NCBI GenBank assembly: GCA_019359175.1
Contig: JAHHHU010000008.1
Coordinates: 124,001-188,000, forward strand
Source of the DNA: Phormidium tanganyikae FI6-MK23
GTDB taxonomy: Bacteria > Cyanobacteriota > Cyanobacteriia > Leptolyngbyales > Leptolyngbyaceae
Direction of reading: 5' to 3'
DNA: 64,000 nucleotides
The position numbers and the translations under genes are program-made. Positions 1 to 9,634 of this stretch are shown here, piece by piece; within the stretch, counting starts at the first letter, position 1; each line of letters starts with the position of its first letter. The notes under the pieces were generated by a model. It searched no databases. It had not been told where the DNA came from and saw nothing but the letters and a program-made list of their open reading frames with translations.

Positions 1-207
1 GATATCGGGCAGTTTTAGATCCAATAGAACTACTTGAGGCTGAAACTCCCCGATCGCGCGATCAAATCCTGTCCCAACGGCTAACGCTAATACGCTAAAG
101 CCTTGGTAAATCAGGTAATCTTCGAGCAGTCTTCGGTTTGGTTCATTATCCTCAATTAGCAATATTCGGATCGGAAGATTCGATCCTATGTCTTGGTCAG
201 TTGTCAT
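1..207 (-). CDS. Response regulator receiver domain protein, 3' part outside window
   Basis: The first 69 codons of a two-component receiver (REC) domain are visible. The start is the ATG at 207-205. After a short polar leader the protein reads IRILLIEDNEPNRRLLEDYL, giving the acidic pocket of a CheY-like fold. The hydrophobic strand VVLLDLKLPDI carries the expected phospho-acceptor Asp. The gene runs off the left edge, so whether it is a stand-alone CheY-like protein or carries an output domain cannot be told. The partner kinase is not in the window. Confidence 0.85.
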   Translation of the reverse strand, partial: MTTDQDIGSNLPIRILLIEDNEPNRRLLEDYLIYQGFSVLALAVGTGFDRAIGEFQPQVVLLDLKLPDI

Positions 208-393
208 CGCGTATGCACCCTTGTTGACTCCATTTTCGGTCAACGTGGAGAAATAGCGGGAGCAATTCGAGAATTCAATCCCTCTTTCGAGGACGGCTGA
301 ATTTTGCGAAGCGCTCGTATGTATCAAATTTCACACGCTTATCTCAGCAAATCAAGCCCATCTTGCAAAAAATGAATATTTAAAGCGCTGAAT

Positions 394-2487
394 CTAACTC
401 GGTAGGGATACCGCAGAGGGAAATAAAAGCGCTCGATCGACGAATTCAGGTTCACCTAACAGCACGATTGAACACTGGATCTGGGGTGCAATCTGAGCCG
501 TTAAGCTGTTCAGCGCTAAACCTCCCGCACTGATCACTCGTTGCGGCGATCGTAGAACTAAGAGATCCGTCGATCGTGCCGAAGTCGCGATCGCGCGAGC
601 AATATCGTCATCAGGCACGATTTGAATGTCAGCCGTGAGTGAGGGAAGTTTTGTCACGAGCAGCGAAAGCTGTGATTTGATCCAGGCGATTTTGCTAGGG
701 GAAGTGGTTCGACCGCAGACGTGAAGAATGGTGATCTGTCCGTTCGTGATCGCGGCGATGCTTTGAGCAAACTGTAAGGTAGAAATCGATCGTGGAGTCA
801 AATTCTCGATCGGGATCAAAATTTGCTGAAATTCACTCGGAGATTTGACTAATCGCGCGATCGCAACTGGACAAGGAGCGGCATATAAAACGCTGTTGAC
901 GATATTTCTAAACAGCCGTTCTCCCAGCGCACTCCTACGCCCCCAACCCATCACGATTAGATCCGCACGAGATTCGCGACTGGCCCGCGCGATTCCTTGT
1001 GCAATGTTGTCATCGATTCGCAGCAGGGGAGAAACGTGAACTCCATATTCTTCGGTCAGTTCTGCGGCTCGTGCTAATTGAGATTCACTGTGGGCGAGGC
1101 GTTCTTGCATCTGGGGCGAATTGAGAGACGCTTGGGAAAGCGCGATCGCTAAGGGAATCAATCGTCCAGAATGCGATCGTGCAATCAACGCTGATAACTC
1201 AAGTAAATAGGCTTCTGTATTCGGGTTGTAGACCGGAACAAGGATGGTAGCTTGGCGTGTCCAAGTCGGGGTAGAAATGCTTGGCTCGATCGCGTCTAAC
1301 GTTTCGACACGCAGTTCAGTTGCAAATCGAGCGGTTAGAATCGGGCCTAACGTCGAAGTAACGATCATCAATACAATGACGCTATTGAGAACGCCTTCGG
1401 TGAGCAGTCCAGCCCGATATCCGACTAGCGTTGCCGCGAGGGTTGCCGCGACTTGAGGCAGAGAGAGCGATCCCATCACCATCATTTCTTGCCAGCTATA
1501 GCGGTACGTCAGTTTTGCCAACACAGCGGCTCCAAACTTACTGGCAATGAGTCCGAATACGATCGCTGCGGTCAGCCCCAACAATTTCGGATCGGTCAAA
1601 CTCTGAACAAACGCCGGAACCCGAATCAGCAATCCCATGTCCACAAAGAAAATGGGAATAAACAAAACGCTGCCGACAAATAAAACTTTTTCCTTAACTG
1701 GGCTATCTCCCACGACGCGATTGACCGCAAGCCCAGATAGAAACGCACCTACAATTTTTTCGACTCCGATCAACTGCGCTCCAACTGAAGCGAGAAACAC
1801 AGCCAGCAGAACAAAGAGAAATTGATTGCCTTCTTCGTCACCCGATCGCTTAAAAAATTCGCGTCCAGCTTTATCAAATCCAAAGAGAATGACGATCGTA
1901 TAAATTGCTAGCGATCCGAGCAGCGTGATCAATTTGACGATCGTGAAGTCCCCCGCATGAATTCCCACACAAATCGCCAACACCAACAGCGCCCCAATAT
2001 CAGTAAAAATCGTGGCTCCGATCGTGACCGTTACCGCTTCATTTCCCACCACGCCCAATCGACTGACGATCGGGTAAGCCAGCAGCGTATGAGATGCGAA
2101 TAGAGAACCTATCAAAATCGCGGGATTCCAATCAAATCCAAACAAGCGACCGATGATCGTTCCGGTAATCAACGGCACTAAAAACGTATAGGTTCCAAAC
2201 CCGATCGAGCGATTTCGAGTCCGAGTAAATTGATCAATATCAATCTCCAAACCTGCCACAAACATCAGATAAACTAATCCAATGTCTGAGAGTAAATTCA
2301 TCGTTTCAGATTCGTTTTGAATCAGCCCCAATCCATTAGAGCCAAGCACAACCCCCGATGCCAACAAGCCAACCAATCCCGGCAACCGCAGCCTCTCAAA
2401 CAGGATCGGCACAACCAAAATGACCGCCAGCAAAAGCACAAACGAAACAATAGGTTCTTGAAACAAACCAGCGGTTAACAGCACCAT
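394..2487 (-). CDS. CPA2-family cation:proton antiporter with C-terminal universal-stress domains
   Basis: A 697-residue membrane protein. Residues 1 to about 390 are a run of hydrophobic helices typical of the Na+/H+ exchanger (KefB/NapA-like) fold, so it probably exchanges K+ or Na+ for protons across the plasma membrane. The soluble tail, from about residue 410, shows two tandem universal-stress-protein modules. They begin ATILVPVYN and QQILIPIEN, and the first carries a GWGRRSALGERLF nucleotide-loop-like segment. No TrkA-N/RCK domain is seen, so regulation is probably through the USP modules (inference). It stands alone, with a response regulator upstream of its 3' end. Confidence 0.85.
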   Translation of the reverse strand: MVLLTAGLFQEPIVSFVLLLAVILVVPILFERLRLPGLVGLLASGVVLGSNGLGLIQNESETMNLLSDIGLVYLMFVAGLEIDIDQFTRTRNRSIGFGTYTFLVPLITGTIIGRLFGFDWNPAILIGSLFASHTLLAYPIVSRLGVVGNEAVTVTIGATIFTDIGALLVLAICVGIHAGDFTIVKLITLLGSLAIYTIVILFGFDKAGREFFKRSGDEEGNQFLFVLLAVFLASVGAQLIGVEKIVGAFLSGLAVNRVVGDSPVKEKVLFVGSVLFIPIFFVDMGLLIRVPAFVQSLTDPKLLGLTAAIVFGLIASKFGAAVLAKLTYRYSWQEMMVMGSLSLPQVAATLAATLVGYRAGLLTEGVLNSVIVLMIVTSTLGPILTARFATELRVETLDAIEPSISTPTWTRQATILVPVYNPNTEAYLLELSALIARSHSGRLIPLAIALSQASLNSPQMQERLAHSESQLARAAELTEEYGVHVSPLLRIDDNIAQGIARASRESRADLIVMGWGRRSALGERLFRNIVNSVLYAAPCPVAIARLVKSPSEFQQILIPIENLTPRSISTLQFAQSIAAITNGQITILHVCGRTTSPSKIAWIKSQLSLLVTKLPSLTADIQIVPDDDIARAIATSARSTDLLVLRSPQRVISAGGLALNSLTAQIAPQIQCSIVLLGEPEFVDRALLFPSAVSLPS

Positions 2488-2548
2488 GCAGACACATTAC
2501 TCAATCAAACCCTACAATTATCAAGTTGAGATTCAGTACGGAATCCAC

Positions 2549-3211
2549 CTAGAGATGAATTTGACTCAAGATCACCCGTAAGCGATCGTAATCATCTTTG
2601 AGCAACAGACTCAGCATTCGACCTGCCTGAACGAGCCAAGCGCGATCTGCTTTTCGCAATTGATAAATTTCTCGAATCGATGCGGCAGTCAAGGCATCGA
2701 CCGGAGCGCTTCCCACTTGAAGTAAGGTTCGCAAGAAATCAAGCTCATTGCTGAATTCGACAATCTCTTTAGGGTCACAAGCGTAAACCGCTTGGTGAAT
2801 CTGGGGCGGACGTGGCGGCAAATGTTGATAAAGCGTTCCACCTGTGGAGCCGTTCTTTTTATTTCCGCCTGCACGATAGCCAACGATCGCCGATCGAAAT
2901 TCTGTTCTCAGCATGGCGAAGATCTGCGGCTGTTGTTCACGTAGTTCTGACAGCGACATTCCCAAGGCTCTCGCCCGGTGGACGGTATCGATCGGGCTTG
3001 TCGTCGCGTGGTAAACGACACCGTAGATCAGATTATTCGATTCTTCGTCGATCGCTTTGACCCAACTCCCGAACGGCGGCATCACTGGAAAAGAAAGATC
3101 TTCCGGTTCCAGACATTGTGCAAGAAACTCGGTCGTCGCCGTTTCGATCACCTCAGCGATGTGATTGGTGGGACGATTCTGGGCAGAAAATTGGGGAAGT
3201 GGGAGGCGCAT
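2549..3211 (-). CDS. HAS-barrel domain protein
   Basis: A soluble protein of about 220 residues. The N-terminal half (FGSWVKAIDEESNNLIYGVVYHATT) looks like the HAS-barrel found in HerA-type ATPases and ATP-synthase subunits, here without an ATPase domain. This assignment is from recalled family resemblance. The frame also allows a GTG start at 3244, but the ATG at 3211 (MRLPLPQF) is preferred because the protein then starts directly in conserved-looking sequence. It lies 61 bp downstream of ndhS on the same strand and could be co-transcribed. Function unknown. Confidence 0.7.
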   Translation of the reverse strand: MRLPLPQFSAQNRPTNHIAEVIETATTEFLAQCLEPEDLSFPVMPPFGSWVKAIDEESNNLIYGVVYHATTSPIDTVHRARALGMSLSELREQQPQIFAMLRTEFRSAIVGYRAGGNKKNGSTGGTLYQHLPPRPPQIHQAVYACDPKEIVEFSNELDFLRTLLQVGSAPVDALTAASIREIYQLRKADRAWLVQAGRMLSLLLKDDYDRLRVILSQIHL

Positions 3212-3272
3212 AAGCAATCGTACAAACGTTCCGTACTCCCCCACAATCTACCGCATTCAAAAATCAAAATGC

Positions 3273-3467
3273 TTATTTCGCTGCTTTTTTCTTCCCTGTT
3301 TCTACAACTTCAAGCTCTGACATTTTAAACGTCACCAGCTTATCCCAGTTGCCACCTTCAAACAGAACGGCAACTCTTCCATCGGTAATCCGCTGCACGA
3401 GCCCTTGGAACCCGTAGTAAATGTCATTGATATTTGTGACGCGAACGGCTGAACCTGGTAAAAACAT
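3273..3467 (-). CDS. ndhS: NAD(P)H dehydrogenase-like complex subunit NdhS
   Basis: A 64-residue protein made of one SH3-like barrel: [15 protein letters not shown], then [25 protein letters not shown]. This is the pattern of cyanobacterial NdhS, the peripheral subunit that helps ferredoxin dock on the NDH-1 complex in cyclic electron flow. The basic tail GKKKAAK is short and variable. Length fits the family. It is a single gene between rodA and the HAS-barrel gene, and no other ndh genes are in the window. Confidence 0.8.
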   Translation of the reverse strand: MFLPGSAVRVTNINDIYYGFQGLVQRITDGRVAVLFEGGNWDKLVTFKMSELEVVETGKKKAAK

Positions 3468-3564
3468 AATCTCTGCAAAGTAGCTTCACTCTCAAGTGTA
3501 CAGGCGCGATCGTCCTCTCTGTAATTGATTGTGTTCGATAGCTCGATCGTACTTTTCCAATCGT

Positions 3565-4842
3565 TCAATATTTCGGTTTCTGGCGGAAGTTTGCCACCGA
3601 TTCGACTAAACCGATCGCCATAAAATTCATCAACAACGCCGCGTTTCCATGACTCAACCACGGTAAAGGAATTCCAGTGACAGGCGACAAATTAATCGTC
3701 ATGCCGATATTGATCGACACCTGAAAAATAATCATCGAAAACACGCCCACCGCCAGCAATGAGCCAAATTCATCCTTCGCGTTTTGAGCAATAATTAGCA
3801 ACCGATAGCAAATCAGCAAATACGCACCAAGAACGAACGCTGAACCAAAAAAGCCCAACTCTTCACCGATCGCAGTAAAAATAAAATCCGTGTGCTGCTC
3901 AGGAATAAAATCGAGTTGCGTCTGAGTTCCGCGAAACAATCCGCGCCCCATAAGTTCTCCAGCCCCGATCGCAATTCTCGACTGAATCAAGTGATAGCCC
4001 GCTCCTAACGGATCTTGATCCGGATCGATAAACATCAGAATCCGCGCCTTCTGATAATCGTGCAGCACAAATTGCCACAGCACTTGTCCCAATCCACCCG
4101 CAACGAGATTAATCACAACTGGAACCAACGTTCCATAAGTTCGCCACGGCAGCGTTTTCCATGCGACCAATCCGACCACCACAATCCAAAGCCCGATCGC
4201 GCCAATTCCTAAGGCTCCTTTGGTAATCAGCGTCGTAAATAAAACCGCTGAAATCACCGGAGACAACAGCAGTAACAACCAGCCCGGATTCGCATTTCCC
4301 CAATACAACATCCCGATCGTAATCGCCCCAAACACCAGCGAAGTCCCCAAGTTCGGCTGCAAAAAGATCAGCACCCAGGGCAAAGCCGCAATCGCCAAAA
4401 CTTTTAGCATCATCGGAATGGTCGAAGCCGATCGCTGATGTAGCACTGCCGCAAGCGTGATCACTGCTCCCAACTTGGCGAATTCTGACGGCTGAATCCC
4501 AAACCCGAATAATCCTAGCCACCGCTGCGCCCCCTTCGCCTCTAGCCCCATGACCATCACGAGCAGCAGCGAAACATTCGTCGCGCCGTAGATCCACCAC
4601 TTCCACGCCAGCAAAGCGTCATATCGCAATCGAGCCATTGTTAGCACAATCGCAATTCCCACAGTGCCAATTAGCAGGTGAAACACCCAGTCTTGGCGCT
4701 CCGTATGGGCTAACTGGACGCTGTGAATCATCACACCGCCCAAACCCGTCAACGCCAACACTGCCGCGAACAGATACCAGTCCATCCCTTGCCAGGGTTG
4801 AAGCCACGGTCTAAGTGGAGAAGGAGACTTTTTCCGGAACAT
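3565..4842 (-). CDS. rodA: Rod-shape determining SEDS glycosyltransferase RodA
   Basis: A 425-residue polytopic membrane protein of the SEDS (FtsW/RodA/SpoVE) family, which polymerises peptidoglycan glycan strands together with a class B PBP. Diagnostic stretches are GIQPSEFAKLGAVITLA, then TQLDFIPEQHTDFIFTAIGEELGFFG, where the catalytic-region Asp lies, and the terminal GIPLPWLSHGNAALL. The start lies 6 bp after the apbC stop on the same strand, so the two genes probably form an operon. RodA rather than FtsW is inferred from length and from lack of division genes nearby. Confidence 0.88.
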   Translation of the reverse strand: MFRKKSPSPLRPWLQPWQGMDWYLFAAVLALTGLGGVMIHSVQLAHTERQDWVFHLLIGTVGIAIVLTMARLRYDALLAWKWWIYGATNVSLLLVMVMGLEAKGAQRWLGLFGFGIQPSEFAKLGAVITLAAVLHQRSASTIPMMLKVLAIAALPWVLIFLQPNLGTSLVFGAITIGMLYWGNANPGWLLLLLSPVISAVLFTTLITKGALGIGAIGLWIVVVGLVAWKTLPWRTYGTLVPVVINLVAGGLGQVLWQFVLHDYQKARILMFIDPDQDPLGAGYHLIQSRIAIGAGELMGRGLFRGTQTQLDFIPEQHTDFIFTAIGEELGFFGSAFVLGAYLLICYRLLIIAQNAKDEFGSLLAVGVFSMIIFQVSINIGMTINLSPVTGIPLPWLSHGNAALLMNFMAIGLVESVANFRQKPKY

Positions 4843-4848
4843 AGAAGT

Positions 4849-5919
4849 TTACGCGAGGGCTGCAATCGATACTTTAGCAGCTATTTGCTGGGCTATTTGG
4901 GTTAACGCTTTCGCGGAAGCAGAATCCGGATCACCCACCACGATCGGGATTCCGCGATCGCCGCCTTCCCTTAGCGGAATCTCCAGCGGCACACAGCCCA
5001 AAAGCGGGATATTTAGCTCCTTCGCGGTTTTCTCGCCGCCTGCTGAACCGAAAATATCGTATTGTCGATCGGGCATATCTGGCGGAATAAAATAGCTCAT
5101 GTTCTCCACAATGCCCAGCACTGGAACATTGAGCTGCTGAAACATTTTTAAGCCGCGACGAGAATCAAGCAGCGCGACAGATTGAGGAGTCGTCACGATC
5201 ACGGCTCCAGCCATCGGAACTGCTTGCGCTAGCGTGAGTTGAGCATCCCCAGTTCCGGGCGGCATATCGACGAGCAGATAATCTAAATCGCCCCACTGCA
5301 CCTGATAAAGAAATTGGCGAATCACCCCGTTTAACATCGGGCCGCGCCAGATCACAGGCTGATCTTTATCGATCAAAAATCCCATCGAAACGAGCTTAAC
5401 GCCGTGGTTAAAGGCAGGCTCCAAACTTTCACCTTCAGCCGTTTGCCGCACTGCCATGCCTGACCCTTCTAAGCCCAACATCATTGGGGCATTCGGCCCG
5501 TAAATATCGGCATCGATCAAACCGACTTTCGCGCCTGCTTGTGCCAAGGCTACCGCCACGTTGACCGCAATCGAGCTTTTCCCGACCCCACCTTTTCCAC
5601 TCGAAATCGCAATAATATTTTTCACGCCATCGATGCCAGTGCGATCGGGCAATCCTTTTTGCTGCGGTGTTTCTGCCGTGACCTCAACTTCTACCGATTC
5701 CACGCCCGGAAGCGTCTTTACTGCTCGTTCACAATCCTCGACGATAAATTGGCGCAATGGGCAAGCTGGAGTCGTTAGAACCAGCGTGAAGCGTACCTTG
5801 CCATGATCGATCGATACATTCCGGATCATGTTCAGCGCCACCAAACTTTTTTGCAGTTCAGGGTCTTGAACGGGTTTAAGAACTTCTAAAACGGATTCTG
5901 CACTGAGAGTCTCTAACAT
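4849..5919 (-). CDS. apbC: Mrp/ApbC/NBP35-type iron-sulfur cluster carrier ATPase
   Basis: A 356-residue protein with an N-terminal MIP18/DUF59 domain (residues 1-85) and a MinD/ParA-type ATPase. The deviant Walker A SSGKGGVGKSS lies at residues 106-116, followed by VGLIDADIYGPNAP and the switch DMPPGTGDAQLTL. Family members carry Fe-S clusters to apoproteins. The CxxC motif that bridges a cluster in many homologues, placed after ENMSYF, is absent: the segment reads ENMSYFIPPDMPDRQYDIFG. It is probably the first gene of an operon with rodA, 6 bp downstream. Confidence 0.88.
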   Translation of the reverse strand: MLETLSAESVLEVLKPVQDPELQKSLVALNMIRNVSIDHGKVRFTLVLTTPACPLRQFIVEDCERAVKTLPGVESVEVEVTAETPQQKGLPDRTGIDGVKNIIAISSGKGGVGKSSIAVNVAVALAQAGAKVGLIDADIYGPNAPMMLGLEGSGMAVRQTAEGESLEPAFNHGVKLVSMGFLIDKDQPVIWRGPMLNGVIRQFLYQVQWGDLDYLLVDMPPGTGDAQLTLAQAVPMAGAVIVTTPQSVALLDSRRGLKMFQQLNVPVLGIVENMSYFIPPDMPDRQYDIFGSAGGEKTAKELNIPLLGCVPLEIPLREGGDRGIPIVVGDPDSASAKALTQIAQQIAAKVSIAALA

Positions 5920-5983
5920 GAGCTTTGTAAAGTTAAGCGATCAAGGAGTGATGCCTTGATCTTACCGCTCGGAGGACGATCGC

Positions 5984-6493
5984 CTAGAAATCAAAGCAGC
6001 TTCCTTGAGTTGATTTTGTGGAATCGATCGGTTGCTCTGCTGCATGAGCGAGATCTTCCGCGACTCGTGCAGCATAGGGTTTGGTAATCGACCAAATGAG
6101 TGGCGACAGCCAGCCTTGCAGCGTTACCGAATACGCGATACTGGTTCCCGAAACCGTCGATTTCACTTCATACTGAATCCGCTCTTCGATGCCTGGAATC
6201 GCGATAATTCGCACACTCAGCAATTCTCTTGGATCAACGCGCTCGACAAAAATCCGAATTGGAAACGGGCCTAATCGGGTCACAGCTTCATAAATCAATC
6301 CGGGTTTTGCCACTTGTCCGCGTGGCACATTCGTTTTAGAAATCATTGGATGCCAAGAGACATCGGCTAAATCGATCACTTTTTTCCACAGATCATCCAC
6401 CGATGCCGAACTAATCGCTTGATATGTGCGTGCCAAGTTAGACTGAACGCGCCGCTGCTTGCGATAGAAAAATCTCCAAGGAAAGTTCAGCAT
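5984..6493 (-). CDS. SRPBCC (START-like) family protein
   Basis: A protein of about 169 residues with a helix-grip/polyketide-cyclase-like pattern: ARTYQAISSASVDDLWKKVIDLADVSWHP, then VTRLGPFPIRIFVERVDP and a final long amphipathic helix. The open frame extends to a TTG at 6604. The ATG at 6493 is preferred because TAGGAGAT sits 7 bases upstream of it. SRPBCC proteins bind small hydrophobic ligands, but nothing here fixes the ligand. It stands alone, divergent from hemF. Confidence 0.65.
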   Translation of the reverse strand: MLNFPWRFFYRKQRRVQSNLARTYQAISSASVDDLWKKVIDLADVSWHPMISKTNVPRGQVAKPGLIYEAVTRLGPFPIRIFVERVDPRELLSVRIIAIPGIEERIQYEVKSTVSGTSIAYSVTLQGWLSPLIWSITKPYAARVAEDLAHAAEQPIDSTKSTQGSCFDF

Positions 6494-6831
6494 AAATACA
6501 TCTCCTACAAAGGGAATCGGTATCACCCGTGCCCTGAATCCGGGGTGTTCGATCTTAGCCAGATTCGAGTCGCGATCGTCATCCTTCTTAAGTTGATCGG
6601 CCAAAGACAGACTGGAAAGTCACAGAACGTTATAAACATTTACGATCGCGCTTTGCCGCACAGGATACGACATCCTGAATTTGAAACCAGAGAGAATCGC
6701 CTTGTAGTCGCCGTTTCGCGATAGTCTAAATGAACCGTCTCGTTTCTAGCAATCCTGCTGAGTGAGACTCGACGGAAACTTTAAACTTCTCCACCGCATA
6801 GTAAGACGATTCGTTCCAGGAACCGACGTTT

Positions 6832-7887
6832 ATGACTGCCTTCTTTACCTCCAATGCGACCGAGACGACTCAAGCGCTACCGCCAAAAGATTCACGAGAG
6901 CGTGTGAGTCAATGGCTACAATCCTTTCAAGAACGAGTCTGTGAGGGCTTAGAAGCCGCAGACGGAGCAGCCACCTTTCAGCAAGATAGCTGGACGAGAG
7001 AAGAAGGCGGCGGCGGTCGATCGCGAGTGATGCGTGAAGGTCGCGTGTTCGAGCAAGGTGGCGTTAACTTTTCGGAAGTGTGGGGCAAGGATTTGCCGCC
7101 TTCGATTTTGGTGCAGCGTCCCGAAGCCAAGGGTCATAACTTCTACGCCACCGGAACTTCGATGGTTCTGCATCCCCGAAATCCTTACATTCCAACGGTG
7201 CATCTTAACTACCGTTATTTTGAGGCGGGCCCAGTTTGGTGGTTTGGTGGCGGAATTGATTTAACGCCGTACTATCCGTTTGAGGAAGATGTGATTCACT
7301 TCCACCAAACGCTGAAGCAAGCGTGCGATCGTCATCATCCCGATTACTATCCGACGTTCAAACTCTGGTGCGACGAATACTTCTATCTCAAGCACCGTAA
7401 GGAAACTCGCGGTGTCGGCGGAATCTTCTTCGACTATCAAGACACGCGCGGCGATCTGTATCCGATTTCGTATCCAGGATCTCAGAGTGACACCCCTGCG
7501 GCACGTCGGAGCCAAGAAGTTGGAACCGTTCCAAATCGAACCTGGGAAGATTTATTCGCGTTTGTGCAGTCTTGCGGCGATGCGTTCTTGCCTGCCTATA
7601 CCCCGATCGTAGAACGTCGTCACAATACGGAATATGACGATCGACAAAGACAGTTCCAGCTTTATCGACGCGGGCGGTACGTGGAATTTAACTTAGTCTA
7701 CGATCGCGGCACGATTTTTGGACTGCAAACGAATGGGCGCACTGAATCGATTCTGATGTCGTTGCCGCCGATGGTGCGATGGGAATATGGATATGAGCCA
7801 GAAGCTGGAAGTCCAGAAGCGCGTTTGTATGAAATTTTCTTAAAGCCGCAAGATTGGATCAATTGGTCGAAAAACGGGGCACACTAA
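6832..7887 (+). CDS. hemF: Oxygen-dependent coproporphyrinogen III oxidase
   Basis: A 351-residue soluble enzyme converting coproporphyrinogen III to protoporphyrinogen IX with O2, in haem and chlorophyll synthesis. The family signature is intact: [14 protein letters not shown], then [44 protein letters not shown] and the C-terminal [28 protein letters not shown] split across the fold. Length is normal. It is monocistronic, followed by a hairpin with a T run. Confidence 0.95.
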   Translation: MTAFFTSNATETTQALPPKDSRERVSQWLQSFQERVCEGLEAADGAATFQQDSWTREEGGGGRSRVMREGRVFEQGGVNFSEVWGKDLPPSILVQRPEAKGHNFYATGTSMVLHPRNPYIPTVHLNYRYFEAGPVWWFGGGIDLTPYYPFEEDVIHFHQTLKQACDRHHPDYYPTFKLWCDEYFYLKHRKETRGVGGIFFDYQDTRGDLYPISYPGSQSDTPAARRSQEVGTVPNRTWEDLFAFVQSCGDAFLPAYTPIVERRHNTEYDDRQRQFQLYRRGRYVEFNLVYDRGTIFGLQTNGRTESILMSLPPMVRWEYGYEPEAGSPEARLYEIFLKPQDWINWSKNGAH

Positions 7888-7936
7888 GGGCGATGGTGAT
7901 AAGCCATTGACATCCATTTGTTAAGCCTTGCACTCC

Positions 7937-7970
7937 GAGGGAAGCGTTTACTGAGCGCGACCCTCTTTTT
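7937..7970 (+). terminator. Rho-independent-like terminator of hemF
   Basis: GAGGG at 7937-7941 pairs with CCCTC at 7961-7965. An inner GCG/CGC pair (7944-7946 with 7956-7958) extends the stem across small bulges, and TTTTT follows at 7966-7970. It lies 50 bp after the hemF stop and before the STAS gene. Confidence 0.6.
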
Positions 7971-8049
7971 ATTTGCCAAACCGTTATCCTTTCTCCTCCT
8001 TTGGGCATAACTGATCGAGTAATCGAGAAAAGATTGCACGAGGCAAGTC

Positions 8050-8454
8050 ATGGTTTACATGGAGCAAAAGCCGATTCTCATGGAGCAAAGAATTTTTAGT
8101 ACCCCGGATGGAACGACGATCGTGGTGTTTAGCCCGACGGGACGACTAGACATCACGACCGCATGGCAATTTCGCACCAAAATACAAGACTGCATTGCCA
8201 AACAGAGCAATCATATTGTTGTGAACTTGCGACAGGTAAATTTTATTGATAGTTCAGGTTTGACATCGTTGGTCGCAGGAATGCGCGATGCGGATAAAGC
8301 ACGCGGAAGCTTCAAGCTGTGCAATGTGCATCCAGAGGCGAAACTGGTGTTTGAAGTGACGATGATGGATTCTGTATTTGAGATTTTTGAAAGTGAAGAA
8401 GAGGCTTTATCGGATGGTAAACAACCGCAGATTCCTCAGAGTTTAGCAAGCTAG
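8050..8454 (+). CDS. STAS-domain anti-sigma factor antagonist
   Basis: A 134-residue single STAS domain, like SpoIIAA/RsbV. The key loop VNFIDSSGLTSLVAGMRDADKARG holds the Ser that a cognate RsbW-type kinase phosphorylates. Three in-frame ATGs lie near the start (8050, 8059, 8080); 8050 follows a GAGGC motif. Family proteins act in partner-switching regulation of sigma factors or other targets. A possible kinase partner (41742-42194) is encoded 33 kb away, so a pairing is only an inference. Confidence 0.85.
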   Translation: MVYMEQKPILMEQRIFSTPDGTTIVVFSPTGRLDITTAWQFRTKIQDCIAKQSNHIVVNLRQVNFIDSSGLTSLVAGMRDADKARGSFKLCNVHPEAKLVFEVTMMDSVFEIFESEEEALSDGKQPQIPQSLAS

Positions 8455-8485
8455 ATTGAGCAGCAATTGAAGATTTCACCCAAGC

Positions 8486-8520
8486 GCGATCAAGGTCGAA
8501 CTATGACTTTGATCGCTTTT
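8486..8520 (+). terminator. Hairpin with T run after the STAS gene
   Basis: GCGATCAA at 8486-8493 pairs with TTGATCGC at 8509-8516, followed by TTTT. It overlaps the 3' end of the opposite-strand dehydrogenase remnant and probably ends the STAS transcript. Confidence 0.5.
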
Positions 8521-9465
8521 CGATCGTTCATCGCAGCATATCCTTCTGGGACTCGATCGAGATCAACGCTGACATCCAAAACAGGAGACGGATCGATTTT
8601 TTCAGCAATCACATCGCTCAACAGTTCAGGAATATAAGCCCGTGCCGGAGCGACTCCACCCCGAAGCGCAATATTACTCATGAACATTCTGCCTAAGTTG
8701 ATCGTTTCGCTGCCGTGAGGAACGCCGACAAAACTGATTGCACCGCCTGGACGTGCAATTCCGATCGCAGTTTTCATCGCAGCTTCAGTTCCCACACATT
8801 CCAGCACTGAAATTGCGCCCCCTTTTGTCAGGGTTTGAACTTCCTCGATCGCAGCTTCATCTCGACTCGATACGACATCCGTTGCCCCAAACTGACGCGC
8901 GATTTTGATCCGAGGTTCATGGCGACCAAGCAGGATAATCCGCTCCGCTCCCAACCGTTTTGCAGCGAGTACGCCCACATAACCCCACTGCGCCATCTCC
9001 GACGACTGCAACCGTATTTCCAGCAGTCTACACCCCCTGAAACTGCCGCATGATGCCCGGTAGACATGACATCGGTCAGGGGCAAAATTTTGGTCAACAT
9101 TGCATCATCATTTGCAACTTCATCGGGAATCTTCACCAGCGTCGAATCTGCAAACACTGCGCGAATGGCTTCCGCTTGTCCGCCATCGTTTGTGCTGCCC
9201 CAGAAAACGCGAAAGGAGCCAGAACCCGATCGCCTTTTTTAATCGATCGCACATCTGAACCAACTTCTTCAACGATGCCCATCCATTCGTGTCCGGTGCG
9301 CCATCCGGGTTTCCATTGATCTTTGCCTTGATAAAACCATAAGTCTGAGCCGCAAATGCAAGCATGAGTAATCCGCACGATCACATCAGTGGGAGCTTGA
9401 ATTTTCGAGTCTGGAACTTGTTCGACGCGAACATCACCTGGAGCGTAGTAAACCGTTGCTTTCAT
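8490..9465 (-). pseudogene. Zinc-dependent alcohol dehydrogenase, disrupted
   Basis: The three frames together spell a medium-chain zinc dehydrogenase. The N-terminal part from ATG 9465 has the catalytic zinc ligands (HACICGSDLWF, TGHEWMGIVEEVG). Around 9205 the frame changes after LAPFAF and resumes as VFWGSTNDGGQAEAIRAVFAD. The roughly 20-residue structural-zinc lobe with four Cys, usual at this point, is missing. A second shift near 9028 precedes AGNTVAVVGDGAVGL, and a third near 8975 precedes GVLAAKRLGAERIILLG. Three shifts and one deletion make a functional product unlikely. Confidence 0.85.
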
Positions 9466-9634
9466 GAAATCCCAGCCTTGTAAGGAGAAACAAGCGCATT
9501 CGTGATCAGACAATCTTAATCTCATGAAATCTGTCCTTAGACTGTTCCAGGCTGTCCTGGTGGAAATCTATCTCAAGGTGCTTCGGGATTGATATGGTAA
9601 AGGCTAATGTGTGCAAGGACGATCGAGGTGATTC

